Shown here: in pieces, positions 7,674-16,811 of the stretch | How the letters are laid out: each line of letters begins with the position of its first letter | Numbering within the stretch: position 1 is the stretch's first letter | Assembly (NCBI RefSeq): GCF_016127915.1 | Contig: NZ_CP066059.1 | Location: 434,001 to 498,000 of the forward strand | Reading direction: 5' to 3' | Length of the DNA stretch: 64,000 nt | Source: Streptococcus oralis | Lineage (GTDB): Bacteria; Bacillota; Bacilli; Lactobacillales; Streptococcaceae | Program-made: the position numbers and the translations under genes | The notes under the pieces: model-generated | Seen by the model: the letters and a program-made list of their open reading frames with translations, nothing else | Databases searched by the model: none | What the model was told of the DNA's origin: nothing

Positions 7674-9758
7674 TCATCCATTCTTTCGAATAGTATCTAC
7701 AACTGTTTGCCTACAAGTTGTGTATATAGGGAGTAAGCCACTTATTATCAGTACTGAAACTGATAATCCAATTAAGGTGAAAACGGAAGTTAGATAGAAT
7801 TGAAAAACATCAGAAACTTCCAATTTAAGCACTTGAATTGCTAAAATGGAAAGAATGACGAGTAAACAACTTGCTAATATCGAAATCGTTTTACCATAAC
7901 CAATTAATTCTTTTAAGAAAAGCCAAACAATATTTTGAGTACTGTATCCCAAAGATTTTAAAATCCCTACTTCAAAGCGTCGAGGACGATTGAGCAAAAA
8001 GAAAACAAAGGACAATACTGCGATGACAAGGATGAGTAAGACTAGGGATAGCAACATTAAAAATTGCCTGATATAGGTGAGTCCTTTATTAAATTCTTCG
8101 TAGTTTTCATATGAGGATAAAATAGTGATTTGTGAAGAGATAGCTCTTATCCTACTCAATTCTTCAGGAATAGCACTGCTATCCTTTAGTAACACATGAA
8201 TCGCACTCGGCATCCATGATTTCAAAGGAAAGCCATCTAAAGCCATCTTCATCATGGGATGCTGTTGAATTGCTTCATTTTGTAATTCTTCCATTTCAGC
8301 AATATTCATAAATAGGGTGTTCCCATGAGGGGAATATTCAAACGGATAACTTTTTTTAACAATCCCTAAAACAGGATATGTTTTATCCACTTTGACAAAT
8401 AAATCGCCATCTCCTTTCAATACATTCCCCTCTTTCTCTATACTTGATTCATATAAAGAAATTGGAATATAAAAAGTCAGTGTCACGGTAGATCCCGAAA
8501 CTATATTCGGTAATTTTTGATCTGAAACGAATTGTTCAGATAGATAAATCCCTTTTTCATTGCTCCTATCAAAATACTCTATCTGCCTCTGTGTTGTATT
8601 TGTCTGATACAAGGGTTGAATTGAAAAATTTCTTGTCAAACTTCTGGTCTGACCATCAATCGTCAAAGTTGGCTGAAAGTTCTTTTGAAGTTTTGAATAG
8701 TCTTTTGAATTATCAAACGTCATCCCTAAAGAGAGAAACTCTATATAAGGCTTTATAGTTTGAATATTCTGACTTGTGCTAATTGAGGTGATTTCCTCCT
8801 TATCAAAACTGAGAAAATCATCCAATACTTTTGTAGTTTGTAAATGAAGCGAATCATTAATCACCAAGAAGCCATTTTCGAGTGAGTTGTTCACCAGTTG
8901 GTGATACTTATCTGCAAATAAGGACTGAAAGTTGATAGAAGTTACTGCTATAGCAACTACAAATGCGATAAAAAACGCTAATAATCTAGGTAAAAAAGGC
9001 CTTCTATGTTTCAAAACAGATAACTTCGTATGAGAAGACGACAAATAGGAGGTCCACTTCTTAGAATCCTTTATCCCTTCATCAGAATTCAAAATAAGAC
9101 AATTTCCAACTAATTGATGGTCTTTAAAATGAAGCTGAACATCTCCTCTTGCAATCATCGCCTCATCATGCGAAACAATTAATACAATTTTATGATATTT
9201 GTGAGCTAAATCAATTAACAAGGAGGAGACTTTTTCTCTATTTTCTTTATCCAAGGAACTTGTTGGTTCATCAGCTAAGATGAGAGTCTTTTCTGTAACT
9301 AAGGCTCTTGCGATTGCCACTCGTTGCTCTTCACCACCGGATAAATCTTCTGGGTAAGCGTGCTTTAAAGAAGAAATCTCTAAATCCGCCAATACTGTGT
9401 CAATTTTACTTTCTATTTCATCTGGATTCAAGCCATAAAAGTTTAAAGCCAGTTTTAAATTTTCAAATACGGTCAAATCATTTATTAGATTTTGACCCTG
9501 AAATACAAAGGCCACTTCTTCAGCTATAAAGGCAGAGACTGATTTCTTATTTTCGGTATCAATCTCTTTTCCATCAAAGAAATAAGAAACACTAGGATCC
9601 GTAGCAGAGATTAAGCCAATTTTATTTAGTAAAGAAGACTTTCCTACGCCTGACTTCCCATATATTGTATATACTTTTCCCCTTTCAAATATCAAATCTG
9701 TTGGCTCTAGCAACCGCCTGCCTGCAAAAGAGAGGCTCAAATTTCTAATTTCGAACAT
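7674..9758 (-). CDS. Fused ABC ATPase-permease (MacB/FtsX type), likely bacteriocin export or immunity
   Basis: 694 residues. The N-terminal ATPase (about 1-215) has Walker A YGKSGVGKSS (34-42), signature LSGGEEQ (139-145) and Walker B LILADEP (159-165). Next come one membrane segment near 255-275, an extracytoplasmic domain of about 280 residues, and three C-terminal membrane segments of the FtsX/MacB kind (about 562-690, with RRFEVGILKSLGYS). MacB-type pumps do not carry substrate through a channel; they push out membrane-associated or periplasmic substrates, or protect against peptides. The next gene encodes a secreted small protein, hence the bacteriocin idea. ATG preceded by AAAGGAGGGTG. 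A cre site sits at the transcription start. Confidence 0.8.
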   Translation of the reverse strand: MFEIRNLSLSFAGRRLLEPTDLIFERGKVYTIYGKSGVGKSSLLNKIGLISATDPSVSYFFDGKEIDTENKKSVSAFIAEEVAFVFQGQNLINDLTVFENLKLALNFYGLNPDEIESKIDTVLADLEISSLKHAYPEDLSGGEEQRVAIARALVTEKTLILADEPTSSLDKENREKVSSLLIDLAHKYHKIVLIVSHDEAMIARGDVQLHFKDHQLVGNCLILNSDEGIKDSKKWTSYLSSSHTKLSVLKHRRPFLPRLLAFFIAFVVAIAVTSINFQSLFADKYHQLVNNSLENGFLVINDSLHLQTTKVLDDFLSFDKEEITSISTSQNIQTIKPYIEFLSLGMTFDNSKDYSKLQKNFQPTLTIDGQTRSLTRNFSIQPLYQTNTTQRQIEYFDRSNEKGIYLSEQFVSDQKLPNIVSGSTVTLTFYIPISLYESSIEKEGNVLKGDGDLFVKVDKTYPVLGIVKKSYPFEYSPHGNTLFMNIAEMEELQNEAIQQHPMMKMALDGFPLKSWMPSAIHVLLKDSSAIPEELSRIRAISSQITILSSYENYEEFNKGLTYIRQFLMLLSLVLLILVIAVLSFVFFLLNRPRRFEVGILKSLGYSTQNIVWLFLKELIGYGKTISILASCLLVILSILAIQVLKLEVSDVFQFYLTSVFTLIGLSVSVLIISGLLPIYTTCRQTVVDTIRKNG

Positions 9759-9776
9759 ATAACACCCTCCTTTTTT

Positions 9777-9790
9777 TGAAAACGCTTTCT
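9777..9790 (-). promoter_or_regulatory. cre site (CcpA operator) of the ABC/secreted-protein unit
   Basis: TGAAAACGCTTTCT on the plus strand matches TGWAANCGNTNWCA at 13 of 14 positions. It lies just downstream of the -10 (9798-9803), covering the expected start of transcription, a position where CcpA normally represses. Confidence 0.75.
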
Positions 9791-9797
9791 CAATTTT

Positions 9798-9826
9798 ATT
9801 TTATCATAAGTCATATTTTATTTCAA
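9798..9826 (-). promoter_or_regulatory. Promoter of the ABC/secreted-protein unit
   Basis: TTGAAA, 17-base spacer, TAAAAT on the minus strand. Expected start near 9791. Confidence 0.75.
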
Positions 9827-9922
9827 CTAAGACTACTGAAGTTCGTGTAGAAAAATCTTCTCTTTTTTTAAGATTTTTTTAAAGAAATGAGGTATAATAA
9901 ATCATAATTAAAGGAGAGTATC

Positions 9923-10348
9923 ATGTCTAACTATCGTAGAACTTCAAAACCAAAAACAGAACACATCAAAAAGGGATTTACTGTCTTTCAAAAAACGATT
10001 GCTACCATCGGTAGTATCCTTGGCCTAATTACCGCTACAATCACCATCATGAACGCCATGGACAATAACAAAAACAACAAAAAAGAACCGACGACAACCC
10101 AAACAACTGTTGTCAAGGAAATTCAAAAAGAAGCCCCTCAGGAAAATACTACACCTAACAAGGACAACACTTCCACTAAAGAAAATACCTTGCAGGAAGA
10201 AACTCCTCAATCCAATAAAAAGGAAGAGAAAAAAGAAGAACAGAAAACAACAACTCAGGACTCTTCTACACCTGCTACAAATAAAGAAACAAGCGATAAC
10301 GGAACACAGTCAAATACGACGAGTTCTGAAACTAAAACGAATCAGTGA
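9923..10348 (+). CDS. Membrane-anchored, charged low-complexity small protein
   Basis: 141 residues, not recognised as a named family. A basic N-terminus (about 1-24) is followed by one hydrophobic segment (about 26-46, with IATIGSILGLITATITI). The rest, about 90 residues, is rich in Lys, Glu, Thr, Gln, Ser and Asn and has no predicted fold. The topology is probably N-in with a disordered tail outside the membrane, or a tail-spacer in the wall. ATG preceded by AAAGGAGA. A TATAAT at 9893-9898 gives it its own promoter. It is convergent with ftsK and shares the terminator at 10353-10390. The clean start signals argue that it is a real gene. Confidence 0.75.
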   Translation: MSNYRRTSKPKTEHIKKGFTVFQKTIATIGSILGLITATITIMNAMDNNKNNKKEPTTTQTTVVKEIQKEAPQENTTPNKDNTSTKENTLQEETPQSNKKEEKKEEQKTTTQDSSTPATNKETSDNGTQSNTTSSETKTNQ

Positions 10349-10352
10349 GCAC

Positions 10353-10390
10353 AAAATAGCTTCCTTCCAACTTTGGAAAGAAGCTATTTT
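10353..10390. terminator. Bidirectional terminator between the small membrane protein gene and ftsK
   Basis: AAAATAGCTTC/GAAGCTATTTT, an 11-bp stem with further pairing inside the loop (CTTCCA/TGGAAAG). It has A/T runs on both sides and lies directly against the ftsK stop codon. Confidence 0.85.
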
Positions 10391-12697
10391 TTATTGTTGC
10401 AATACTTTTCGTGGTTTGGTTCCTTCCGCTGGACCGATGACACCTGCCATTTCGAGTTCTTCCATCAGGCGGGTTGCACGGTTAAATCCAACTGACAAAC
10501 GACGCTGAATCATAGAGGCACTGGCTTTCTGCGTCTCAATAACCAGAGCCTTAGCTTCTTCAAAAAGCGGATCGCCACCAGCTTCACCATCAGAAAAATC
10601 TCCTTCATTTTCAGGAACATCTCCTGGGTCAAAGCTGTCATCGTAGTCCGCATCTGCCTGAGCCTTGATGAAGTTTACGATACGTTCAACATCATCATCC
10701 GAGATAAAGGATCCTTGCAGACGGACTGGATGATTTTCATCAATTGGTTTAAAGAGCATATCTCCTCGACCAAGCAGTTTTTCTGCTCCATTCTCATCCA
10801 AGATGGTTCGTGAGTCTGTACCTGATGAAACTGCAAAAGCTACACGAGATGGGACATTGGCCTTGATGAGACCAGAGATAACATCAACTGATGGACGTTG
10901 CGTTGCGAGAATCATGTGAATCCCTGCAGCACGCGCCTTCTGTCCGAGACGAATGATAGCATCTTCCACTTCCTTGCTAGCCACCATCATAAGGTCTGCC
11001 AACTCATCCACAATGACAACAATCAAAGGCAGCGGTACTTGTTTGTACTCAGATTGGCTATTAAATTCCTCGACCTTGGCATTGTAGCCAGCGATATTCC
11101 GTACTCCAACTTTAGCGAAGAGTTCATAACGGTTTTCCATCTCATCCACCACCTTTTGCAGAGCCTTGCTGGCCTTGCGTGGATTGGTCACAACTGGAAT
11201 CAAGAGGTGAGGAATGTCATTGTAAACGGATAACTCAACCATCTTTGGATCCACCATCATAAACTTGACCTGGTCGGGTCTTGCTTTCATCAGAATGCTG
11301 GCGATAATACCGTTAACTGCGACTGACTTCCCTGATCCCGTCGAACCTGCAACAAGTAGGTGGGGCATCTTGGAAAGATCAAAGGTTCGAGCCGTTCCAT
11401 TAACAGCCTTACCTAGAGGAATTTCGAGGAGATTTTCTGGTTTAGTCTGAGACTGTTCCCAGAGTTCACGGAAGGAGACGGTTGCAATCTCAGAGTTAGG
11501 CACTTCGATTCCGACTAGGGATTTACCAGGGATTGGAGCCTCAATCCGAACATCCTTAGCTGCTAGAGCTAGCGCTAGGTCGTCTGCCAGATTGGAAATG
11601 CGGTTAACCCGTACACCGACTGCTGGTTTGACTTCATACTTGGTAACTGATGGTCCAATTTCAGCCCGTTCTACCGTCACCTTGATACCAAAGCTGGCAA
11701 AGGTTTCTTCTAGGATTTTGATATTTTCTCGAACAATCTTCTTTTCCTTGGACTGATCTTTGGGTTTATCTGGCGCAAAGAGTTGCAAGCTTGGTAGCTT
11801 GTATTCAAGGGCTTCTTTGGCAGAAAAATCAACCTGCACCTCTTCATCCTCAAAGTCTTCTTCCACATCTGGAACTTCAACGTCAGTTTGAGGGAGGATA
11901 ATCTCCGGTTCGATCCATTCCTCCTCAGGAATTGGAGGAAGATCGTAGTCTGGTGCTTCCGATAAGATTTCTCCCGTTTCAGGATCTACAGGAGGAAACG
12001 GTAATGCATCCTGTTCTTCTTGTTCTCTCTGAATTCTGGCTGCTTCTTCAGCTTCTTGACGAGCCTTCTCTTCTTCTCTCTTGATGAAGCGTTCCTGTTT
12101 TCTCTGTTCCTGTTTTTCCATGAAGGATTTGAACTGAGCTCCAATAAAGGCTGCAACATCATAAATAGACCAAGGACTAACTAAGAGTGCCCCAACTAGA
12201 ATCAAGAGAACACCAATAAAGTAAGAGCCGATATTGGAAAAAAGAAAGGCTATAGGGATATAAAGTCCGACACCAAGCAGGCCTCCACCAGCGAAGCTAG
12301 TCACCCGCATACCAGTCAAGTCCGTCATAACTTGAGACAGGGTCCCTTTTAGAACTGATTGCTCCAAACCATATTTCCAAACCAAGTAGGCCTCAAAAAT
12401 CAAGAGCAAGCCAGCGAAGATACAAAGAAATCCTGACAGAAGTCCCTCTTGCTTGCGGATCCATTTAAATAAAAAGAGATAAATGAGGAGGGCACCAATG
12501 GCCACATAGGCCAAACTTCCGACCACCAGTCGAATGAGATTGTAAAGTGTGACACCTGCCGCGCCGAGTTTGAGGGCTGCAATAATCAATAACAAGACAA
12601 TTCCTAAAGAGATCAACATCCTCTGGATAGCCTGTTTTCTTTCAAGTTCTGCTTTAGACGGTCTCCGTCTTGTTTTTGTAGTATTCTTGTTTGCCAT
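10391..12697 (-). CDS. ftsK: DNA translocase FtsK/SpoIIIE
   Basis: 768 residues. Four or five N-terminal membrane segments (about 25-190) anchor it at the septum. An acidic linker (about 220-325) follows. The motor domain has Walker [13 protein letters not shown] near residue 455 and Walker [14 protein letters not shown] near 580. The C-terminal gamma winged helix, which reads KOPS/SRS sequences, is [12 protein letters not shown] onward to [22 protein letters not shown]. It moves chromosome ends through the closing septum. A longer reading frame starts at 12763, but ATG 12697 ([15 protein letters not shown]) gives the normal length. An extended -10 ends six bases before this ATG, so the mRNA may be leaderless. 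Confidence 0.95.
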   Translation of the reverse strand: MANKNTTKTRRRPSKAELERKQAIQRMLISLGIVLLLIIAALKLGAAGVTLYNLIRLVVGSLAYVAIGALLIYLFLFKWIRKQEGLLSGFLCIFAGLLLIFEAYLVWKYGLEQSVLKGTLSQVMTDLTGMRVTSFAGGGLLGVGLYIPIAFLFSNIGSYFIGVLLILVGALLVSPWSIYDVAAFIGAQFKSFMEKQEQRKQERFIKREEEKARQEAEEAARIQREQEEQDALPFPPVDPETGEILSEAPDYDLPPIPEEEWIEPEIILPQTDVEVPDVEEDFEDEEVQVDFSAKEALEYKLPSLQLFAPDKPKDQSKEKKIVRENIKILEETFASFGIKVTVERAEIGPSVTKYEVKPAVGVRVNRISNLADDLALALAAKDVRIEAPIPGKSLVGIEVPNSEIATVSFRELWEQSQTKPENLLEIPLGKAVNGTARTFDLSKMPHLLVAGSTGSGKSVAVNGIIASILMKARPDQVKFMMVDPKMVELSVYNDIPHLLIPVVTNPRKASKALQKVVDEMENRYELFAKVGVRNIAGYNAKVEEFNSQSEYKQVPLPLIVVIVDELADLMMVASKEVEDAIIRLGQKARAAGIHMILATQRPSVDVISGLIKANVPSRVAFAVSSGTDSRTILDENGAEKLLGRGDMLFKPIDENHPVRLQGSFISDDDVERIVNFIKAQADADYDDSFDPGDVPENEGDFSDGEAGGDPLFEEAKALVIETQKASASMIQRRLSVGFNRATRLMEELEMAGVIGPAEGTKPRKVLQQ

Positions 12698-12703
12698 TCT
12701 TTT

Positions 12704-12709
12704 ATTATA
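12704..12709 (-). promoter_or_regulatory. Extended -10 placed six bases before the ftsK ATG
   Basis: TGGTATAAT on the minus strand, then six bases, then the ftsK ATG. A partial -35 (TTCGAA) lies 17 bases upstream. Transcription would begin at or within a base or two of the start codon. Confidence 0.6.
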
Positions 12710-12739
12710 CCATATTTCACAGCCATTTCGAATAGAGAA

Positions 12740-12768
12740 AAAGATTGCACCAAATGGTAACAATCTTT
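12740..12768 (-). terminator. Terminator of the fruRKA operon
   Basis: AAAGATTG/CAATCTTT stem with inner pairing, followed by TTCTC on the minus strand, 16 bases past the fruA stop. Confidence 0.7.
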
Positions 12769-12783
12769 CTATTCTAATCCTTT

Positions 12784-14736
12784 TTATGCTTGTGGTTTGC
12801 GTAGGTAACCATAAACCACACCACTTACAATTGCACCAACCAAAACAAAGGCAAGGTAGAGAAGGGCATTTGAAGTAAGGGCGATGACGAAGATTCCTCC
12901 GTGTGGTGCCATGAGTTTGATACCTGCAAGACCAACGAGTCCGCCTGCTACTGCTGAACCAAGGATGAAGCTTGGGATCGCACGAGCTGGGTCAGCAGCA
13001 CCAAATGGGATTGCTCCCTCAGTGATAAATGACAAGCCCATGATGATGTTTGTCAAACCAGAGTTGCGTTCTTCTTTGGTAAATTTATCTTTGAAAAGAA
13101 GGGTTGCGACAAAGATTGCAAGTGGTGGAACCATTCCTCCAGCCATAACTGCTGCCATGGCTACAGAACCACCTGAAGAAACAGTCGCTGCAAGCGTACC
13201 TGTACCAAAGACATAAGCAGCTTTGTTGACTGGTCCACCCATATCAACAGCCATCATGCCTCCAAGAACGATACCAAGAAGGACAGCTGAACCTCCTCCA
13301 AGACCGCCTAGGAAGTCATTCATAGCAGTGTTGATTGCTGCCATCGGGATGTTAACAGCCAACATGACAAATCCTGTCAAGATTGTTCCAAGAAGTGGCA
13401 AGAGAAGAATTGATTTAGCCCCCTCAAGTGAACGAGGAACTTTAACGTATTTCTTGATAGCAAGAACCAAGGCACCTGCGATAAATCCACCAACAAGGGC
13501 ACCTAGAAAACCAGATGAGACACCTGCAAGAGTTGAAGTTGCTTCACCTCCTGAGGCATAAGGAATTTTACCAAAGGCAAAACCTTCTTTGGCAATAGCA
13601 CCAGCCACGAAACCAGCTACCAAACCTGGTTTTTCAGCGATAGAGTAGGCAACATAACCTGCAAAGACTGGAAGCATCAAACCAAAGGCTGCACCACCGA
13701 TTTTCATGAACATAGAAGCTAGCTCATGGTAGGATCCGAGATTGCCAAGACTATCCTGTGGCACACCAAAAGCTCCGTCGATCAAGAAAGCAAGGGCAAT
13801 CATGATACCACCACCGATAACGAATGGCAACATTTGAGATACACCACTCATCAAGTGCTTGTAGAAAGCACCACCAACACTTTGTTTTTCATTAGATGCT
13901 GTTGAAGCTTTTGCTCCATTAGCAGCACGATAAACTTCAGCATCCCCAGAAAGAGCCAAGTTGATCAACTCTTCTGTCTTGCGGATACCGTCTGCTACTG
14001 GACGATTTACCAATGGTTTGCCATCGAAACGATCCATATCAACTGCTTTATCTGCAGCGATAATAACAGCTTTAGCCTTGCGGATATCCTCCGCTGTCAA
14101 TTGATTACCGACACCACTAGCACCGTTGGTTTCAACCTTGATACCAACACCCATCTCAGCAGCCACTTTTTGAAGGGCTTCTTGGGCCATATAAGTGTGG
14201 GCGATACCTGTTGTACAAGCTGTAACTGCTACGATAAAGTCACCAGATTCATTGGCAGGTGCTTGAACAGGCTCCTCAGCTTTTTCTGAAGCTTGGTTAA
14301 AGAGTTCAATAACTTGATCTGCAGATGTTACTTGACGAAGTTTGTCAGCGAAACCGTCTTTCATCAAGTATTGTGACAATTCTGCCAAGGCTGCCAAGTG
14401 AGTATCATTGGCACCTTCCGGAGCTGCAATCATGAAGAAGAGATCTGTTGGTTGTCCATCCAAGCTCTCATAGTCAACACCCTTGTTTGACTTAGCAAAG
14501 AGAACTGTCGCCTCTTTGACAGCAGAGTTTTTACTGTGGGGCATAGCAATTCCGTCACCCAGACCAGTAGAAGTCAGAGCTTCACGCGCCAAAATGCCTT
14601 CTTTAAAGGTTTCAAAATCCGTCACATAACCGTGATCTACCAAGCTATGAATCATCTCTTCGATGACAGCTGTTTTTTCAGTTGCCTGCAAATCCAGCAA
14701 CATGACATCTTTTCTCAATAGGTCTTGAATTTTCAT
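12784..14736 (-). CDS. fruA: Fructose-specific PTS enzyme IIABC
   Basis: 650 residues carrying all three PTS modules. EIIA (about 1-150) has the phosphohistidine H67 in [13 protein letters not shown] (about 165-265) has the phosphocysteine C174 in [18 protein letters not shown] (about 290-645) is a multi-span membrane transporter with GGAxMGDTLA-like glycine-rich segments. It imports fructose as fructose-1-phosphate, which FruK then converts to fructose-1,6-bisphosphate. The start overlaps the end of fruK by four bases, so the three fru genes are translationally coupled. The operon has a consensus cre upstream of fruR. Confidence 0.95.
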   Translation of the reverse strand: MKIQDLLRKDVMLLDLQATEKTAVIEEMIHSLVDHGYVTDFETFKEGILAREALTSTGLGDGIAMPHSKNSAVKEATVLFAKSNKGVDYESLDGQPTDLFFMIAAPEGANDTHLAALAELSQYLMKDGFADKLRQVTSADQVIELFNQASEKAEEPVQAPANESGDFIVAVTACTTGIAHTYMAQEALQKVAAEMGVGIKVETNGASGVGNQLTAEDIRKAKAVIIAADKAVDMDRFDGKPLVNRPVADGIRKTEELINLALSGDAEVYRAANGAKASTASNEKQSVGGAFYKHLMSGVSQMLPFVIGGGIMIALAFLIDGAFGVPQDSLGNLGSYHELASMFMKIGGAAFGLMLPVFAGYVAYSIAEKPGLVAGFVAGAIAKEGFAFGKIPYASGGEATSTLAGVSSGFLGALVGGFIAGALVLAIKKYVKVPRSLEGAKSILLLPLLGTILTGFVMLAVNIPMAAINTAMNDFLGGLGGGSAVLLGIVLGGMMAVDMGGPVNKAAYVFGTGTLAATVSSGGSVAMAAVMAGGMVPPLAIFVATLLFKDKFTKEERNSGLTNIIMGLSFITEGAIPFGAADPARAIPSFILGSAVAGGLVGLAGIKLMAPHGGIFVIALTSNALLYLAFVLVGAIVSGVVYGYLRKPQA

Positions 14737-15644
14737 CGTTTTTCTACCTCAACTTTTTCATATGTTTCTTTAATAAATTCCGCTGTTGCCAAGTCATCCG
14801 AGAAGGTCGTTGCTGTTCCACAAGCTACTCCCCATTTGAAGGCTTCTACTGCGTCTTTAGATTTTACAAATTCACCGGTAAATCCAGCGACCATAGAGTC
14901 ACCAGCCCCGACTGAATTTTTGACTGTTCCCTTGATAGGTTTTGCGAAGTAAGCTCCCTCAGATGTGACAAGAAGTGCACCGTCCCCAGCCATGGAGATA
15001 ATGACGTTTTGAGCTCCCTTGGCCAGTAACTGACGAGCATAGTTCTCGATTTCATCTAAACTTTCGAGTTTCACTCCAAAGATAGCTCCAAGCTCGTGAT
15101 TGTTTGGTTTAACCAAAAGTGGTTGGTAGTCCAAACTATCAATCAAGGTCTGTCCTTCAAAGTCACAAACCACTTGCGCACCAGTCTGGCGTGTCAAGGC
15201 AATCAAATCTTTGTAAATAACATTACCTAGGTTCTTAGCACTCGAACCCGCAAACACAACCGTATCATCTGCTGTCAGACTAGACAAAATAGCTTTCAAT
15301 TCTTCTAGCTGAGCCGGTTCAACATTAGGACCCGTTCCGTTGATTTCTGTTTCTTGGTCTGCTTTGATTTTAACATTAATACGAGTATCTTCTGCTACTT
15401 GGACAAAACGAGTCTCGATTTCTTCCTCTGCCAAAGTATCTGTGATAAATTTACCAGTAAATCCTCCAATAAATCCAGTCGCAGTATTAGGAATATCCAA
15501 GCGTTTCAAAACACGACTGACATTGATTCCTTTCCCACCAGCAAACTTATCATCACTGTCCATACGATTGACACTACCGACTTGAACTTGGTCCAAGCGC
15601 ACGATATAGTCAATGGATGGATTGAGTGTGACTGTATAAATCAT
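14733..15644 (-). CDS. fruK: 1-phosphofructokinase
   Basis: 303-residue PfkB-family sugar kinase that phosphorylates the fructose-1-phosphate made by FruA. The N-terminal sugar-binding motif is FAGGKGINVSRVL (34-46). The C-terminal catalytic motif is NSVGAGDSMVAGF, with the base D249. Length is normal for the family. It overlaps fruR by four bases upstream and fruA by four downstream, a compact operon. The nearby tagatose-6-phosphate kinase family is the main alternative, but the FruA/FruR context decides the call. Confidence 0.95.
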   Translation of the reverse strand: MIYTVTLNPSIDYIVRLDQVQVGSVNRMDSDDKFAGGKGINVSRVLKRLDIPNTATGFIGGFTGKFITDTLAEEEIETRFVQVAEDTRINVKIKADQETEINGTGPNVEPAQLEELKAILSSLTADDTVVFAGSSAKNLGNVIYKDLIALTRQTGAQVVCDFEGQTLIDSLDYQPLLVKPNNHELGAIFGVKLESLDEIENYARQLLAKGAQNVIISMAGDGALLVTSEGAYFAKPIKGTVKNSVGAGDSMVAGFTGEFVKSKDAVEAFKWGVACGTATTFSDDLATAEFIKETYEKVEVEKR

Positions 15645-16381
15645 ACTTCTATTACCTCCGTTTTCTCCTTAATAGCCTGCAAGAGCTCATGCCCTTGACT
15701 TGTGATAACAATAGCGCGTTTGAGAGGTGCTACCTTGGCAAAGCAAGTTTGTCCAATCTTTGACGAATCCACCAAGACATAGGTTTGTTTGGCATTCTCT
15801 AAAATAGCACGCTTAACGGCTCCCTCCTCCATATCAGGAGTTGTATAATAACCATCGTCCACACCATTCATCCCGATAAAGGCACGGTCAAAGTGCAATT
15901 GATTGATTTGGTTAAGAGCAACACCACCGATACATGCATCTGTTGCCATCTTGACACTTCCTCCAACCATGACTGTTGGAATCTGTTTTTCAACCAACTG
16001 AACCGCATGGTGAATGGAGTTGGTCACAACTGTAATATTCTTATTAACCAATTCCTTGATTAAAAAAGCAGTTGTCGTTCCAGCATCGATAAAGATAACA
16101 TCTTGTTCCTTGATAAGAGAGGCTGCTTTCTGAGCCAGTAGCTTCTTCTCTTGAAGGTTTTTGACAGATTTTTCTTGGATGGTTTCTTCTTCCTGCAAGG
16201 AGTGGGGCAATTCTGCTCCACCATGCACACGGCGAAGCTTGTTCTCCGCCTCCAACTCGTCCAAATCTCTTCGTACTGTCGATTCTGATGTTTCTAATAG
16301 ACTAACCAATTTTTCTAAGGAAACTACATGATGTTGATTTAACTCCTCTAAAATCAGTTGCTTCCGCTCAGTTTTTAACAC
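15641..16381 (-). CDS. fruR: DeoR-family repressor of the fructose operon
   Basis: 246 residues. The N-terminal DeoR winged helix (about 1-57) has the helix-turn-helix SLEKLVSLLETSESTVRRDL. The C-terminal phosphosugar-sensing domain (about 75-235) contains IFIDAGTTTAFL and SSKIGQTCFAKVA. It probably represses fruRKA until fructose-1-phosphate appears. The reading frame can be extended to a TTG at 16384, but the GTG at 16381 sits seven bases after AGGAGG and gives the family length. First gene of the operon, with a consensus promoter and cre just upstream. Confidence 0.92.
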   Translation of the reverse strand: MLKTERKQLILEELNQHHVVSLEKLVSLLETSESTVRRDLDELEAENKLRRVHGGAELPHSLQEEETIQEKSVKNLQEKKLLAQKAASLIKEQDVIFIDAGTTTAFLIKELVNKNITVVTNSIHHAVQLVEKQIPTVMVGGSVKMATDACIGGVALNQINQLHFDRAFIGMNGVDDGYYTTPDMEEGAVKRAILENAKQTYVLVDSSKIGQTCFAKVAPLKRAIVITSQGHELLQAIKEKTEVIEV

Positions 16382-16393
16382 CAAATCACCTCC

Positions 16394-16407
16394 TGTTATC
16401 GTTTACA
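16394..16407 (-). promoter_or_regulatory. cre site of the fru operon
   Basis: TGTAAACGATAACA on the minus strand fits TGWAANCGNTNWCA at all 14 positions. It lies between the -10 and the fruR ribosome site, a repressing position for CcpA. Confidence 0.85.
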
Positions 16408-16413
16408 CTATTC

Positions 16414-16441
16414 ATTCTAGCACATTCTTTACCAAAGTCAA
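16414..16441 (-). promoter_or_regulatory. fruRKA promoter
   Basis: TTGACT, 16-base spacer, TAGAAT with an extended TG motif on the minus strand. Confidence 0.8.
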
Positions 16442-16542
16442 GCATTTTTTATCATTTTCTTTCAATTTCTATCATTTTTCTTATTTCCAAAATTTTTATT
16501 GCAAGATAAGGGGCTTTATGGTAGACTATTTGAGTAAGTATT

Positions 16543-16630
16543 GGAAGATTACTCAAGAGGCTTAAGAGGCCGTGTTGGAAACGCGGTAGGCGTGTAACAG
16601 CGTGCGTGGGTTCGAATCCCATGTCTTCCG
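16543..16630 (+). tRNA. tRNA-Ser (anticodon GGA)
   Basis: 88-nt class II tRNA. The acceptor stem is GGAAGAT/GTCTTCC with discriminator G. The anticodon loop TTGGAAA lies in a CCGTG/CGCGG stem, with a long variable arm and the T-loop GGGTTCGAATCCC. CCA is not encoded. Confidence 0.95.
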
Positions 16631-16641
16631 TAGAAAAAAGA

Positions 16642-16668
16642 AAAACTGCACCTCAATGCAGTTTTTTT
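16642..16668 (+). terminator. Terminator after tRNA-Ser(GGA)
   Basis: AAACTGCA/TGCAGTTT stem with a 6-base loop followed by seven T residues. Confidence 0.85.
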
Positions 16669-16761
16669 ATCGTTCTAAGAACAATATCTAGAAATGAAAG
16701 GCTGAGTTACTCTAACTATCACATCACATTTTTCTGTATCCTTCCCTATCCTAATTCATAA

Positions 16762-16795
16762 AAAAACAAGTAGTTTATTAAGACTACTTGTTTTT
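16762..16795 (-). terminator. Terminator of the lipoprotein gene
   Basis: Perfect 11-bp stem AAACAAGTAGT/ACTACTTGTTT with T-runs on both sides; on the minus strand it follows the lipoprotein stop by about 17 bases. Confidence 0.8.
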
Positions 16796-16811
16796 CTTTT
16801 AAATCTTAGGA

